A stretch of DNA of 64,000 nucleotides from DATARH01 sp036268075. GTDB taxonomy: Bacteria > Pseudomonadota > Alphaproteobacteria > ATCC43930 > CGMCC-115725. Of the stretch, positions 51,222 to 59,468 are shown in pieces. The stretch is taken from assembly GCA_036268075.1 (NCBI GenBank), contig DATAUV010000112.1:14669-78668 (forward strand), given 5' to 3'. Both the position numbers and the translations under genes were made by a program. The notes beneath the pieces were generated by a model that saw nothing but the letters and a program-made list of their open reading frames with translations, was not told the origin of the DNA and did no database searches. How positions within the stretch are numbered: position 1 is the stretch's first letter; every line of letters begins with the position of its first letter.

Positions 51222-52724
51222 TCAGCCTCCCACCTTCACCCCCGCCAGCCGCGCGATCCCGTCCGGGTAAGGCATGAACCCGGACACTTTCCGGCTGACG
51301 CCCCACAGCCATTTATAGTGATAAAGAAACAAGGCCGGGCGGGCCGTCAGGTAGATGTCGCTGGCCTTGGCGTAGAGCTTGGCGCGGGCGTCGGGGTCGG
51401 TGGTCGAGCGGGCTTCCGCCAGGGTCTTGTCGAGCTCGGGGTCGCAGTACTTCCCCCAGTTGAGAAACCCGTCGCAGGCGAGCCAGATGCTGAGGTTGCC
51501 GTCCGGGTCGGGCCGGCCGCTCCAGATCGCGAGCCCGGCCTGGTAGTGGCCGGCGCTGTTGTTCGAGACCATCGTCGTCGCCTCGATGGCCTGGAGCTTG
51601 ACCTGGAACCCGGCCTCGCCGGCCATCGCCTGGATGATCTGGGCGAGCTGCTGGTCGATCGTGTTGTTGGCGGCGGTGAGGGTAAAGACCGGGTGCGGCG
51701 TGCCGGCGGCGGCGAGGAGGCTCTTCGCCTTCGCGACGTCGCGGGCCGGAACCGGGCGGGCCGGGTTCCAATATCGGCTGCCCGGCGCCTCGGGCTGGTT
51801 CGACGGCACGAACTTGCCCTCGAACACCGCGTCGTTGATCGCCTTGCGGTCGAGCGACAACTCCAGCGCCTCACGCACGCGCGGGTCCTTGCCGAGCGGG
51901 TTGTCGGAATCGGGGCCGTTATTGACGTTGATCGACATCATCTCGTAGGCGAGCCCTGTCGCCTCGACGAACCGCAATTTGGGGTCGCCCTCGACGGTCT
52001 TCACGTCGGTCGCGGCGAGGCCCTCGATGATGTCGAACTGGCCGGCGCGCAGATTGTCGAGCCGCACGGTCTGGTCCGTCACCGGGGTATAGGTAACCCG
52101 ATCAACGGTGTAGGCGGCGGCATTCCAGTAATCCTTGAACCGCTCGGCGGTAATGCGGCCCTGCGCGACCCGCTCGACAAAGCGGTAGGGGCCGGCGCAG
52201 GTCAGGTGGTCGGCGATCTTGTCGCCGTACTGGGCGAGCGCCTTGGGCGAGATCATCATCCCGGCACGGTCGGAGAGCACGGCGACGAGCGGGGCGTAGG
52301 GCGCCGACAGCTCGATCCGCACGGTCAGCGGATCGACGACGACGACGTCGCTGATCGGCTTGACCTCGCCCTTGCGCTTTGATTCCGGGGCGGTGCGATA
52401 GCGGTCGAGGTTGGTCTTGACGGCGGCCGCGTCGAGCTTGGTGCCGTCCTGGAACAGCACGTTGTCGCGGAGCTTGAGCGTCAGCGCCTTGTTGTCGGCG
52501 GACCACTCCCACGCGGTCGCGAGCTGCGGCACGAATTTCATGTGCTCGTCGACATCGACCAGCTTGTCGCACATCGCGGCAAAGACGATCCGGCCGACAT
52601 AGGTGCCGGCCTGGGCCGGGTCGAGCACGTCGGGGTCCTGGTCGAGCGCGATGCGCAGCTCGCTGGCGCCGGCCGGGGCCGCCAGCGCCAGCATCAGCAA
52701 TAAGGCGGTAACGAGGTGCTTCAT
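51222..52724 (-). CDS. ABC transporter substrate-binding protein, peptide/nickel (family 5)
   Basis: This 500-residue periplasmic protein has a signal peptide (ALLLMLALAAPAGAS) and the family 5 pattern: IALDQDPDVLDPAQAGTYVG, LATAWEWSADNKALTLKLRDNVLFQDG (in parts), CAGPYRFVERVAQGRITAERF, and KDPRVREALELSLDRKAI. It binds oligopeptides or similar ligands. No permease or ATPase genes adjoin it. Its ATG overlaps the stop of the broken SDR gene, and the much longer open frame upstream belongs to that gene. Confidence 0.92.
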   Translation of the reverse strand: MKHLVTALLLMLALAAPAGASELRIALDQDPDVLDPAQAGTYVGRIVFAAMCDKLVDVDEHMKFVPQLATAWEWSADNKALTLKLRDNVLFQDGTKLDAAAVKTNLDRYRTAPESKRKGEVKPISDVVVVDPLTVRIELSAPYAPLVAVLSDRAGMMISPKALAQYGDKIADHLTCAGPYRFVERVAQGRITAERFKDYWNAAAYTVDRVTYTPVTDQTVRLDNLRAGQFDIIEGLAATDVKTVEGDPKLRFVEATGLAYEMMSINVNNGPDSDNPLGKDPRVREALELSLDRKAINDAVFEGKFVPSNQPEAPGSRYWNPARPVPARDVAKAKSLLAAAGTPHPVFTLTAANNTIDQQLAQIIQAMAGEAGFQVKLQAIEATTMVSNNSAGHYQAGLAIWSGRPDPDGNLSIWLACDGFLNWGKYCDPELDKTLAEARSTTDPDARAKLYAKASDIYLTARPALFLYHYKWLWGVSRKVSGFMPYPDGIARLAGVKVGG

Positions 52725-53585
52725 CTTGCGGTCTCCCGGAGCCCGGCGAGGCGGGCGCTCTCTGTCCACAGTTTCTCGCCGAGCCGGTCGTCGCGCGCGG
52801 CGGGGTCGGGTTCGGCGATGGTTTTTCCGACGACATAGGCGCCGGCATAGGGTGCGGGGTCGGGCGCCGTCGCGAGAAACAGCGAGGTCGCCGCGCCGGC
52901 GCCCGGGCGTTTGAGGAAGGGCTTGGCGATGCGCCAGCCGACCGAGGCGAGCCCGCCGGCGCGGTCGCCGATCTGCGTCCCGATCAAGCCCGGATGCAGG
53001 CAGGAGGCGACAACCCCCGGTCCCTTCGAGCCGCCGCGCCAGCGCGCGCGTGAACAGGATGTTGCACAGCTTGGACCGGCCATAGGCGGAAAGCGGCGTC
53101 CAGTCGGGCGGGTCCGCCATCGTCGCCGGGTCGAGCCGGGCGCCTTTGTGCGCGACCGACGCGACCGTGACGATGCGCGCCGGCGCCGATTCCTTGAGCC
53201 GGTCGAGCAGCAGGCTGGTCAGGAGGAACGGGGCCAGATGGTTGACCGCGAGCGTCAGCTCGATCCCGTCCGCCGAGTTCTCGCGGTGCGGCGAGATGAG
53301 ACCGGCATTGTTGACAAGCACGTCGATGCGCGGGGATTGCGCCAAAAGCTCGTCGGCGAGGCCGTGCACCGCGGCGAGGCTGCTAAAATCGGCGAGAGCC
53401 ATCTCGGGCGTCGGGCCGCCGCGCTGAGCGACGCGGCGGCGCGCGGCCTCGGTGCGGGTGCGGTCGCGGCCGACCATCACCACCCGAAACCCACGCTTTG
53501 CCAGCCCGAGTGCCGTGTAGAGCCCGATCCCGGCGCTGGCGCCGGTGACGATGGCGGTCGGGGTGATGGTGATCGGCGTCTCCAG
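52721..53585 (-). pseudogene. Short-chain dehydrogenase/reductase, frameshifted and lacking a normal start
   Basis: The minus strand reads TAIVTGASAGIGLYTALGLAKRG from near 53570, then VLVNNAGLISPHRENSADG and the catalytic SAYGRSKLCNILFTRALARRLEG. It then changes frame in a run of five G (C5 on the plus strand at 53014-53018) and continues GVVASCLHPGLIGTQIGDRAG to the stop at 52721. One extra base explains the shift. Upstream of the SDR start only CTG precedes a TAG, and the boundary lies at a dispersed repeat, so the start codon appears lost. It resembles retinol dehydrogenase-like SDRs. Confidence 0.75.
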
Positions 53586-53588
53586 CTA

Positions 53589-53706
53589 GGACCGCGGGCG
53601 TCCCGCCCGCATCTTCGGCCGAATGCGGGCGGGACGCCCACCTCTGACAAAAGAGCGGGCGGGACGCCCGCCTCTGACAAAAGAGCGGGCGGGACGCCCG
53701 CGGTCC
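53589..53706. repeat. Hairpin family copy expanded by a 30-bp tandem repeat
   Basis: The left arm GGACCGCGGGCGTCCCGCCC and right arm GGGCGGGACGCCCGCGGTCC are those of the 54633-54690 element. Between them, 30-bp units GCGGGCGGGACGCCC(A/G)CC plus TCTGACAAAAGA occur at 53625-53654 and 53655-53684, followed by a partial third unit. It is not a CRISPR because there are no spacers. Confidence 0.85.
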
Positions 53707-53726
53707 AGTGTCTGCCTAAATCGCAA

Positions 53727-54617
53727 CTATTCCGCCGCCAGCTCGTACCGCGCCGGCTGTGCCGTCGTCTGGTGGTCGCCGCCGACGGTAGTGCGCTGCA
53801 TCAGCCGCTGGTGGTTCTGCGTGTCGTAGGCGGTGGCGCGGTGGAGGACCGAGCGGTTGTCCCAGATCACCAAATCGCCGGGCGCCCAAGCGTGGCTGTA
53901 GCGGAACTGCGGCTGGGTCGCGAATTCGTTGAGCCAGGCGATGAATTCGCGGCTCTCCTCGCGCGGCCAGCCGATCACGTGCGAGCAATGGGCGCCGGCA
54001 TAGATCGACTTGCGGTGGGTGACCGGGTTTTCGCGCACCATGACCTGCCACGCGCCGGGCAGCTCGGCCTTCATCTCGGCGGTCAGCGCCTCGGTCGAGA
54101 CGGTCTCGCGCGAGTAGACGAGGCTGTGCTCGGCGACGAGACCTTCGAGCTTTTGCCTGGTCTCGTCGTCGAGCGCGTCGTAGGCGGCGCGCATGTCGGC
54201 GAACTCGGTGTTGCCGCCGGTGGGTGGGACGATCCGGCCCGACAGCAGCGAGCACAGCGACGGCACCGCCTTGAACGAGCTGTCGGAATGCCAGAGGTAA
54301 TTGCCCTTCTGGTAGACCATCCGGCGGTCCTCGGCCGGGATCGTCGCGCCGGTGTTGATGTCGAGATTGGATTGGCGGGCGAAATGCGTGCCGGTGGCCG
54401 GGTTGGCCTTGCCGGCGACCTCAAGCGGGCCAAAGCGGCGGCTGAACGCGACCTGGCGCTCGTCGTCGAGGCTCTGGTCGTGGAGGATCAGCACCGAATG
54501 CTGGTCGAGCGCGGCGCGGATTTCTCCGAATGTCGCGTCGTCCATCGGCTCGCCAGTATCGACCCCGCCGATCTCGGCGCAGAAGAGCGGGTGGAGTTTT
54601 CGGATCGTGATCGGCAT
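53727..54617 (-). CDS. TauD/TfdA family alpha-ketoglutarate dioxygenase
   Basis: This 296-residue enzyme has the iron ligands His and Asp in NYLWHSDSSFKAV and the distal His in SVLHRATAYD, plus the 2-oxoglutarate-binding Arg in RLMQRTTVGG. The family start ITIRKLHPLFCAEIGGVD is present. It should hydroxylate a sulfonate, phenoxyacetate or similar substrate using Fe(II), O2 and 2-oxoglutarate. The start at 54617 is chosen because upstream codons are repeat DNA. A SsuA-like binding protein gene lies two genes upstream. Confidence 0.92.
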   Translation of the reverse strand: MPITIRKLHPLFCAEIGGVDTGEPMDDATFGEIRAALDQHSVLILHDQSLDDERQVAFSRRFGPLEVAGKANPATGTHFARQSNLDINTGATIPAEDRRMVYQKGNYLWHSDSSFKAVPSLCSLLSGRIVPPTGGNTEFADMRAAYDALDDETRQKLEGLVAEHSLVYSRETVSTEALTAEMKAELPGAWQVMVRENPVTHRKSIYAGAHCSHVIGWPREESREFIAWLNEFATQPQFRYSHAWAPGDLVIWDNRSVLHRATAYDTQNHQRLMQRTTVGGDHQTTAQPARYELAAE

Positions 54618-54632
54618 GGGCGTCTCCAACTT

Positions 54633-54690
54633 GGACCGCGGGCGTCCCGCCCGCATCTTCGGCCGAATGCGGGCGGGACGCCCGCGGTCC
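54633..54690. repeat. 24-bp-arm hairpin, typical copy
   Basis: GGACCGCGGGCGTCCCGCCC plus GCAT forms the left arm, and its perfect complement forms the right arm, around a TCTTCGGCCGA-like loop. It lies between nudC and the TauD-type gene. It is the cleanest copy of the family and probably acts on transcript ends. Confidence 0.85.
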
Positions 54691-54699
54691 AGTATTTCG

Positions 54700-55626
54700 T
54701 CAAATCTCGTCCAGACCATTCGACCAGCGGCGGCAGAGCTGGTGGGCGATCGCCACCGGTCCGGGGATCGAGACCTGTGTCGCATCGTCGGGGCCGGTGG
54801 CGGCGCGGTGGACCATCTCGCGGATTTCGTCGCGGTGGAACCAGCGCGCCTCGGCGATCTCGTGCGGATCGACGACGATCTCCTCGCTGATCCCCTCGGC
54901 GAGAAACCCCATCATCAGCGTCGACGGGAACGGCCAGGGCTGCGCGCCCAGGTACTTGACCCGGCCGATTTTGACGCCGGCCTCCTCCATGACCTCGCGG
55001 CGCACGCATTCCTCCGGCGTCTCGCCCGGCTCCATGAACCCGGCCAGGCACGAGAACCGCGACCCGGGGCGGCGCTTGTTGCGGCCGAGGAGCCCGTATT
55101 CGCCGCGCACGGCCAGCATGATCGTGACCGGATCGGCGCGCGGGTAGTGCTGGGCCTTGCATTCGGGGCAGCGGCGCTTCCACCCGGCCTGGTCGACGCG
55201 GGTCTCGGCGCCGCATTGGGCGCAGAATCCGTGCCGCGCATGCCAGTCGATCAGCGACCGCGCCTCGGCGAGGATCGCCGCCTCGCCGGCCGCGATCTGC
55301 GGCGCCAGCGCCCGCACGTCCACCGCCTCGTCATCCCAGCCGGGCAGCGCGTCGGTGCCGGTGATGTCGATCGCGAACAGCGCCCGGCCCTCGTTGAGGC
55401 CGAGGAAAATGAGGATCGCGCCGGCCTCGATCAGCCCGCGCCATGCCGCCACGGGCTGCCAGTCGAGCGCCGGCTCGTTGGCCTCGCGCAACAGCGGCCG
55501 GAGGCCCCGCAGCGGCAGGATGCGCGTCTGTGGATCGTCGAGCAGCCCCTTGATCCAGGCCGTGTCGGTACGCCGCCCCGAGGCGCGATCGAGCGGGTTG
55601 CCGCCGAATGTGTAGATGTCTTCCAT
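54700..55626 (-). CDS. nudC: NADH pyrophosphatase NudC
   Basis: This 308-residue Nudix enzyme has the NudC zinc site (FCAQCGAETRV and RRCPECKAQHYPR) and the Nudix box GFMEPGETPEECVRREVMEEAG. The SQPWPFPxSLMxGF signature appears as AQPWPFPSTLMMGFLAEG. It hydrolyses NADH to NMNH and AMP and can remove NAD caps from RNA. The ATG at 55626 gives the usual length; upstream codons are repeat DNA. Confidence 0.95.
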   Translation of the reverse strand: MEDIYTFGGNPLDRASGRRTDTAWIKGLLDDPQTRILPLRGLRPLLREANEPALDWQPVAAWRGLIEAGAILIFLGLNEGRALFAIDITGTDALPGWDDEAVDVRALAPQIAAGEAAILAEARSLIDWHARHGFCAQCGAETRVDQAGWKRRCPECKAQHYPRADPVTIMLAVRGEYGLLGRNKRRPGSRFSCLAGFMEPGETPEECVRREVMEEAGVKIGRVKYLGAQPWPFPSTLMMGFLAEGISEEIVVDPHEIAEARWFHRDEIREMVHRAATGPDDATQVSIPGPVAIAHQLCRRWSNGLDEI

Positions 55627-55663
55627 GCGCGGGATGCTAGCGCGGCGAGGTGGCGGGGGCCAG

Positions 55664-55774
55664 CCCTCACCCGTCTCGCTTCGCGATCCACCCTCTCCCG
55701 CAATGCGCGAGGGGAAACTAAAGAAGCCCTCGCCCGCATCGCGGGAGAGGGGGGACCCGAAGGGTGGGTGAGGG
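55664..55774. repeat. CCCTCACCC / CCCTCTCCCGC palindromic repeat
   Basis: CCCTCACCCGTCTCGC on the left and GTGGGTGAGGG on the right enclose CCACCCTCTCCCGCAATGCG and CATCGCGGGAGAGGGGG. It is a sister of 7375-7521. It lies between the binding-protein gene at 55793 and nudC, both on the minus strand. Confidence 0.8.
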
Positions 55775-55792
55775 CCCGAGCGCGACAAGGCG

Positions 55793-56797
55793 CTATTTCA
55801 GCTTCTCGCCCGCCTCCTTGATCATGCTCAGGTCGGCGTATCTCGACACGTCGAGCTGCTTGCGCAGAAAGCCGAGCTGGTGCTGCAGGTCCACGTTCTG
55901 CTGCAGCGCCTCCATGTTGGGGAGGCCCGTCGGGTCGCGGTAGTAGTCTTGCTTGGTATAGAACCAGCTCTGGTACTTGTCGGCGCTCTGCTTGGTCGCC
56001 TCGGTCGCGAGCTTGACCGCCTCGTCGTGATGCGCCGGGTCGAGCAGGTAGCGCAGCGCGTGCAGGTAATCCGACAGGAAATCCACCATCACGTCGCGGT
56101 GCTTGTCGATAAACCCGCCGCGGGCGACGCGGACGATCATCTGCGACCGGCCCATCGCCTCGACCTGGGTAAAGAGCGGGTGGGCAAAGGCGGTGAGGCC
56201 GGGGTCGAAGCCGAACGGCGCCGGCGACGAGGTCATGTCGATCTTTTTCTCGCTCAGCATCGCCTTCTGGTCGGGAAAGCGCGCCTCGACCACCGTCACG
56301 TCGCGCTTGTCGTTGATGTGGTGCTTCGCCAGCATCGCCAGCAGCGCCATGTCGACCGCGCTGCCGACCTGGTTGGTCGCCAGCACCTTGCCCTTCAGAT
56401 CCTCGACCGTCTTGATGCCGCTGTCGTTGCGCACGAGGAACGGGTTGGTGTGATACCCCGGCACGCCATCCTGGAATTCGTCGCCGAGGACGCGCAGATC
56501 GTCCATCTCGGCATTGACGATCCCGAGCGCGAAGGTCGAGAAGGCGAGCGCGGCGGTGTCGAGGTCGCCGGTCGCGATCGCCTGCATCTCGCCGGGCGTC
56601 CCGGCGAAATGGGTGAGCTCGGGGATGTAGGTCTTGCCCGCGTGCGGCGCGAGGTCGGGACGCAGGAACATCAGCGTCGACAAATCCGCCGGCGCGACCA
56701 CCCAGCCGATGCGAAGGTGATAGGGCTCGGCCCGTGCCGCCGACGCGAATGAGAGCACGGCCAGGGCGAACCCCGCCGCCAGTCTTCCTAAACGCAT
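55793..56797 (-). CDS. ABC transporter substrate-binding protein, SsuA/NrtA-like
   Basis: This 334-residue periplasmic protein has a signal peptide (AAGFALAVLSFASAARA) and the NMT1/SsuA-type fold with YHLRIGWVVAPADLSTLMFL, FAGTPGEMQAIATGDLDTAAL, VEDLKGKVLATNQVGSAVDM and FIDKHRDVMVDFLSDYLHAL. It would bind a sulfonate, nitrate or similar organic anion. No permease or ATPase gene is adjacent, so it is an orphan here. The TauD-type dioxygenase two genes downstream hints at sulfonate use. Confidence 0.88.
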   Translation of the reverse strand: MRLGRLAAGFALAVLSFASAARAEPYHLRIGWVVAPADLSTLMFLRPDLAPHAGKTYIPELTHFAGTPGEMQAIATGDLDTAALAFSTFALGIVNAEMDDLRVLGDEFQDGVPGYHTNPFLVRNDSGIKTVEDLKGKVLATNQVGSAVDMALLAMLAKHHINDKRDVTVVEARFPDQKAMLSEKKIDMTSSPAPFGFDPGLTAFAHPLFTQVEAMGRSQMIVRVARGGFIDKHRDVMVDFLSDYLHALRYLLDPAHHDEAVKLATEATKQSADKYQSWFYTKQDYYRDPTGLPNMEALQQNVDLQHQLGFLRKQLDVSRYADLSMIKEAGEKLK

Positions 56798-56891
56798 AAC
56801 GCCTCCCTGCTTTTATTTGTGGGCAACATCGCATCATTTGGCCAAGACCGAAATGCTCGCGGTGTCGCAGAACGCGGTCGTGAACGTGAAA

Positions 56892-57270
56892 GGCAGGATG
56901 GGTAGAGCGGAGCGAAACCCGTCGAAAGGTCAGGTTCACCACGGAGACACAGAGGACACGGAGAAAAACCAACTCTTTTGACGCAGAGGACGCGGAGGTT
57001 TACGCAGAGGACGCGAAGGCGCCCGAGAAACGGCGCGCAGCGCCATTCAATTCGCAACGAGGCGGTCAGACGGTGAGGTTGGGCGACTATCCCTCGTCGT
57101 CCCATCGTAATCTATTGCGGCTTCGCCGCGGTACAGGCGCCTTCGCGTCCTCTGCGCAAACCTCCGCGTCCTCTGCGTCAAAAGAGTTGGTTTTTCTTAT
57201 CCTCCGTGCCCTCCGTGTCTCCGTGGTGAAACAAACCCGACGGGTTTCGCTCCGCTCTACCCATCCTACG
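56892..57270. repeat. Long nested palindromic element, copy 3
   Basis: This is the longest copy at about 379 bp. Outer arms are GCAGGATGGGTAGAGCGGAG and CTCCGCTCTACCCATCCTAC. Inner arms are TTCACCACGGAGACACAGAG / CTCCGTGTCTCCGTGGTGAA and GACGCAGAGGACGCGGAGG / CCTCCGCGTCCTCTGCGTC. A variable core GAGGCGGTCAGACGGTGAGG follows. It fills the divergent space between two genes and would hold or block their promoters. Confidence 0.9.
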
Positions 57271-57304
57271 GGGTATACCGAGGATGGCAGCGCGGGTAGG
57301 GGTC

Positions 57305-58291
57305 ATGGAATTCGGCATCTTTCACGAATTTTTGTCGATCAAGTCGGCGTCGCAGGCGGCGGCGTTCGCGGAATCGTTCGCGCAGATTGCGGCGGCGGAG
57401 GAATGGGGGCTCGACGTGCTGTGGCTCGCCGAGATCCACATGAACCCGCAACGCTCCTTGCTCTCGGCGCCGCTCACCGTCGCGAGCGCGATCGCGGCGC
57501 GCACCAGCCGGATCAAGATCGGCACGGCGGTGCAGATATTGCCGCTCGGCCACCCGCTCCGCCTCGCCGAGGAAACCGCGACGATCGACCAGATCAGCAA
57601 CGGGCGCCTCATTTTCGGTGTCGGCCGCAGCGCCTTTCCGCGTGCCTACCAGGCCTATGGCATCTCGTACCAGGAAAGCACCGAGCGCTTCGCCGAAAGC
57701 CTCGACATCATCAAGAAGGCGTGGACCGAGCCGGTGTGCTCGCATCGCGGCCGTTACTACGAGTTCGACAATTTCACCCTGGTGCCGCGCCCGGTGCAGA
57801 CCCCGCACCCGCCGATCCGCATCGCCGCCAGCCAGGACGAGACCTATGGCGCGATCGGCGCCGCCGGATACCCGCTGTTCTCGGCGGTGCGCGCGAGCCC
57901 GCTGGGCGACCTGCCCCGTCACGGCAAGGATTACCGGGAGGGCTGGGCGTCGGGCGGGCATCCGGGGCGCGGCGAGATGTATTTGCAGGTGCCGATCTAT
58001 GTCGGCGAAACCCGCGAGGCCGCCCTCCGCGACGCCGAGGAGGGGATGATGCAGTTCTCCCGCTATCGCCCCGACCTCGTCCGCGGCCCGATGAATTACG
58101 AGCAGGTGTGCCGGGAAAAGGGCATCGTCGGCACCCCCGACATGGTCGCCGAGCGCATCGCCGAGTTGCGCGAGACCGCCGGCATCGACGGCGTCTCCGC
58201 CGAGATCAACCCCGGCAGCCACCTGTCGCACGAGCAGGTCCTCCGCTCGCTCCGGCTCTACTGCCAGGAGGTCATGCCGCGGTTCAAGTGA
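57305..58291 (+). CDS. LLM class flavin-dependent oxidoreductase
   Basis: This 328-residue bacterial-luciferase-like protein has MEFGIFHEFL at the start, VLWLAEIHMNPQRSLL, TSRIKIGTAVQILPLGHPLRLAEE, the NGRLIFGVGRSAF segment, RYYEFDNFTLVPRPVQ and the C-terminal IVGTPDMVAERIAELRE. It is a flavin-dependent monooxygenase of unknown substrate. An in-frame ATG at 57284 is also possible. The promoter must lie in or next to the large palindrome. Confidence 0.9.
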   Translation: MEFGIFHEFLSIKSASQAAAFAESFAQIAAAEEWGLDVLWLAEIHMNPQRSLLSAPLTVASAIAARTSRIKIGTAVQILPLGHPLRLAEETATIDQISNGRLIFGVGRSAFPRAYQAYGISYQESTERFAESLDIIKKAWTEPVCSHRGRYYEFDNFTLVPRPVQTPHPPIRIAASQDETYGAIGAAGYPLFSAVRASPLGDLPRHGKDYREGWASGGHPGRGEMYLQVPIYVGETREAALRDAEEGMMQFSRYRPDLVRGPMNYEQVCREKGIVGTPDMVAERIAELRETAGIDGVSAEINPGSHLSHEQVLRSLRLYCQEVMPRFK

Positions 58292-58315
58292 CGATGGTCG
58301 AGTGACGATGGTCAA

Positions 58316-58681
58316 GTGACGCTGGCTCTCGCGATCCTGTGCGTCGCGGCGGCGGTCGGCGGGCTGCTGGCGATCCCGTTTTTGCGCGGGAAGGGCGTGC
58401 GGCGGGCGCATTGGACGGTGGCCCTCGGACATGGGCTGACCGGCGCGGCCGGGCTCGGCGTGCTGGTGGTTGTGTTGTGGCGCGGCGTGCCGGCGAGCGG
58501 GATGGGGACGGCCGGGTTCGGGCCGGGGGCGGCGGTGCTGCTGGGGCTGGCCTTGATGCTTGGGGTTGCGATCGCGCTGCTGTCGTTTGCGCGGCGGCCG
58601 GCGGCGACGCTGGTGGCGGTGCATGCGAGCCTCGCGGTCGCCGGCATCGTCGTGCTGTGGGTGCTGGCGAGCGTCGGCTAA
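58316..58681 (+). CDS. Small membrane protein, hypothetical
   Basis: This 121-residue protein (GTG start) has four hydrophobic segments (LALAILCVAAAVGGLLAI, LGHGLTGAAGLGVLVVVLW, AAVLLGLALMLGVAIALL, LVAVHASLAVAGIVVLWVL). It resembles small four-helix membrane proteins of unknown role. A 14-bp tandem duplication GTGACGATGGTC(G/A)A precedes the start and duplicates possible start codons. It follows the flavin oxidoreductase by 24 bp. Confidence 0.65.
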   Translation: MTLALAILCVAAAVGGLLAIPFLRGKGVRRAHWTVALGHGLTGAAGLGVLVVVLWRGVPASGMGTAGFGPGAAVLLGLALMLGVAIALLSFARRPAATLVAVHASLAVAGIVVLWVLASVG

Positions 58682-58683
58682 TC

Positions 58684-58781
58684 TGTCGTTGCGAAGAGCG
58701 CAGCGACGCGGCAATCCCCATCCGGGGAGTCTCCTGCGGAGGGGGATTGCCGCGTCGCCCCGTGGGCTCCTCGCAACGACA
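58684..58781. repeat. TGTCGTTGCGA palindromic repeat
   Basis: TGTCGTTGCGAAGAGCGCAG and the right end GGCTCCTCGCAACGACA form the outer arms. Inside, GCGACGCGGCAATCCCC and GGGGATTGCCGCGTCGC pair perfectly. It sits between the convergent membrane-protein and RidA genes and probably ends both transcripts. Confidence 0.85.
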
Positions 58782-58789
58782 GCCTCAGA

Positions 58790-59176
58790 TCACCCCAGCA
58801 CGGCGACGAAATCGCAAGTGACCATCGACGGGCCGCCGCCGCCCGAGTTGAGGGTGTGGCGGGCCGGGCGGGAATTCGCGTCGGGGAACATCTTGACCCA
58901 CTCGTCGTTGAGCGCGGCGCGGCCCGCGGCCTGGTCCTGGACGTAGAACGTGACCTTGATGATGTTGTCGGGCGAGCCCCCGGCCGCCTCGATCGCCCGG
59001 CGGATATGGGTGAAGATGTTGGCGACTTGGCCCGCGAGCGTCGGCGGATAGTTGCGCGTGCCGGGATCAACCCCGCTGATCACGCTCGACATCATCAAAT
59101 TCCCGATCCGGCTCGCATTCGGGATCGGGTTCGAGTGGGCGAAGCCGGGGAAATTGACGCTTTGGCGCTTGGGCAT
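58790..59176 (-). CDS. RidA family protein
   Basis: This 128-residue protein has the RidA/YjgF fold signature: SGVDPGTRNYPPTLAGQVANIFTHIRRAIE (shown in part), NIIKVTFYVQD and the catalytic Arg in NSRPARHTLNSG. Typical RidA proteins hydrolyse reactive enamines or imines. AAGGA eight bases before the ATG at 59176 supports that start. The frame is open for 81 further codons upstream. Confidence 0.85.
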   Translation of the reverse strand: MPKRQSVNFPGFAHSNPIPNASRIGNLMMSSVISGVDPGTRNYPPTLAGQVANIFTHIRRAIEAAGGSPDNIIKVTFYVQDQAAGRAALNDEWVKMFPDANSRPARHTLNSGGGGPSMVTCDFVAVLG

Positions 59177-59419
59177 GAGCGAGTCCTTCGGAGGGTGGAT
59201 GGTTGTTGTGTCATTCGCGTCGTGCCTTCTTCGCCGAGCGGACGTTGCGCGTCGTTCGGCAAGTTGCCGGATGCGTTCCTCGTAAATCTCGTCGCGATTA
59301 AAGCAGCCGGCACCGAGTGGCGATCCTTCTTTCATGATTGCCAACATCCGGTTACGTGTCGCTTCTTGGTCGGCAGTTAGAGTCCGGCGGGTGGTGTCGA
59401 TCTTCTTCATCGGCGGCAT
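59177..59419 (-). other. Open frame fused in-phase to RidA, possibly a gene remnant
   Basis: Upstream of RidA, and in the same frame with no stop, lie codons for KKIDTTRRTLTADQEATRN, RMLAIMKEGSPLGAGCFNRD and EIYEERIRQLAERR. The MKEGSPLG...RDEIYEER pattern resembles the C-terminal tails of some type II antitoxins. It could be a separate gene that lost its stop codon, or an unused upstream region. The family is uncertain. Confidence 0.3.
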
Positions 59420-59468
59420 GTAGCACGCCGGCCGCTCGAGTTAAAGCGAGGCGACCGGGCTGTCGCCC

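Noticed and set aside
51222..53483. Apparent fusion of an SDR enzyme and an ABC binding protein
   Set aside because: The link is caused by the frameshift in the SDR gene. The binding protein has its own signal peptide and start at 52724.
53625..53706. Possible CRISPR-like array of 30-bp units
   Set aside because: Units are directly joined without spacers, are palindromic within a dispersed hairpin, and no cas genes are present.
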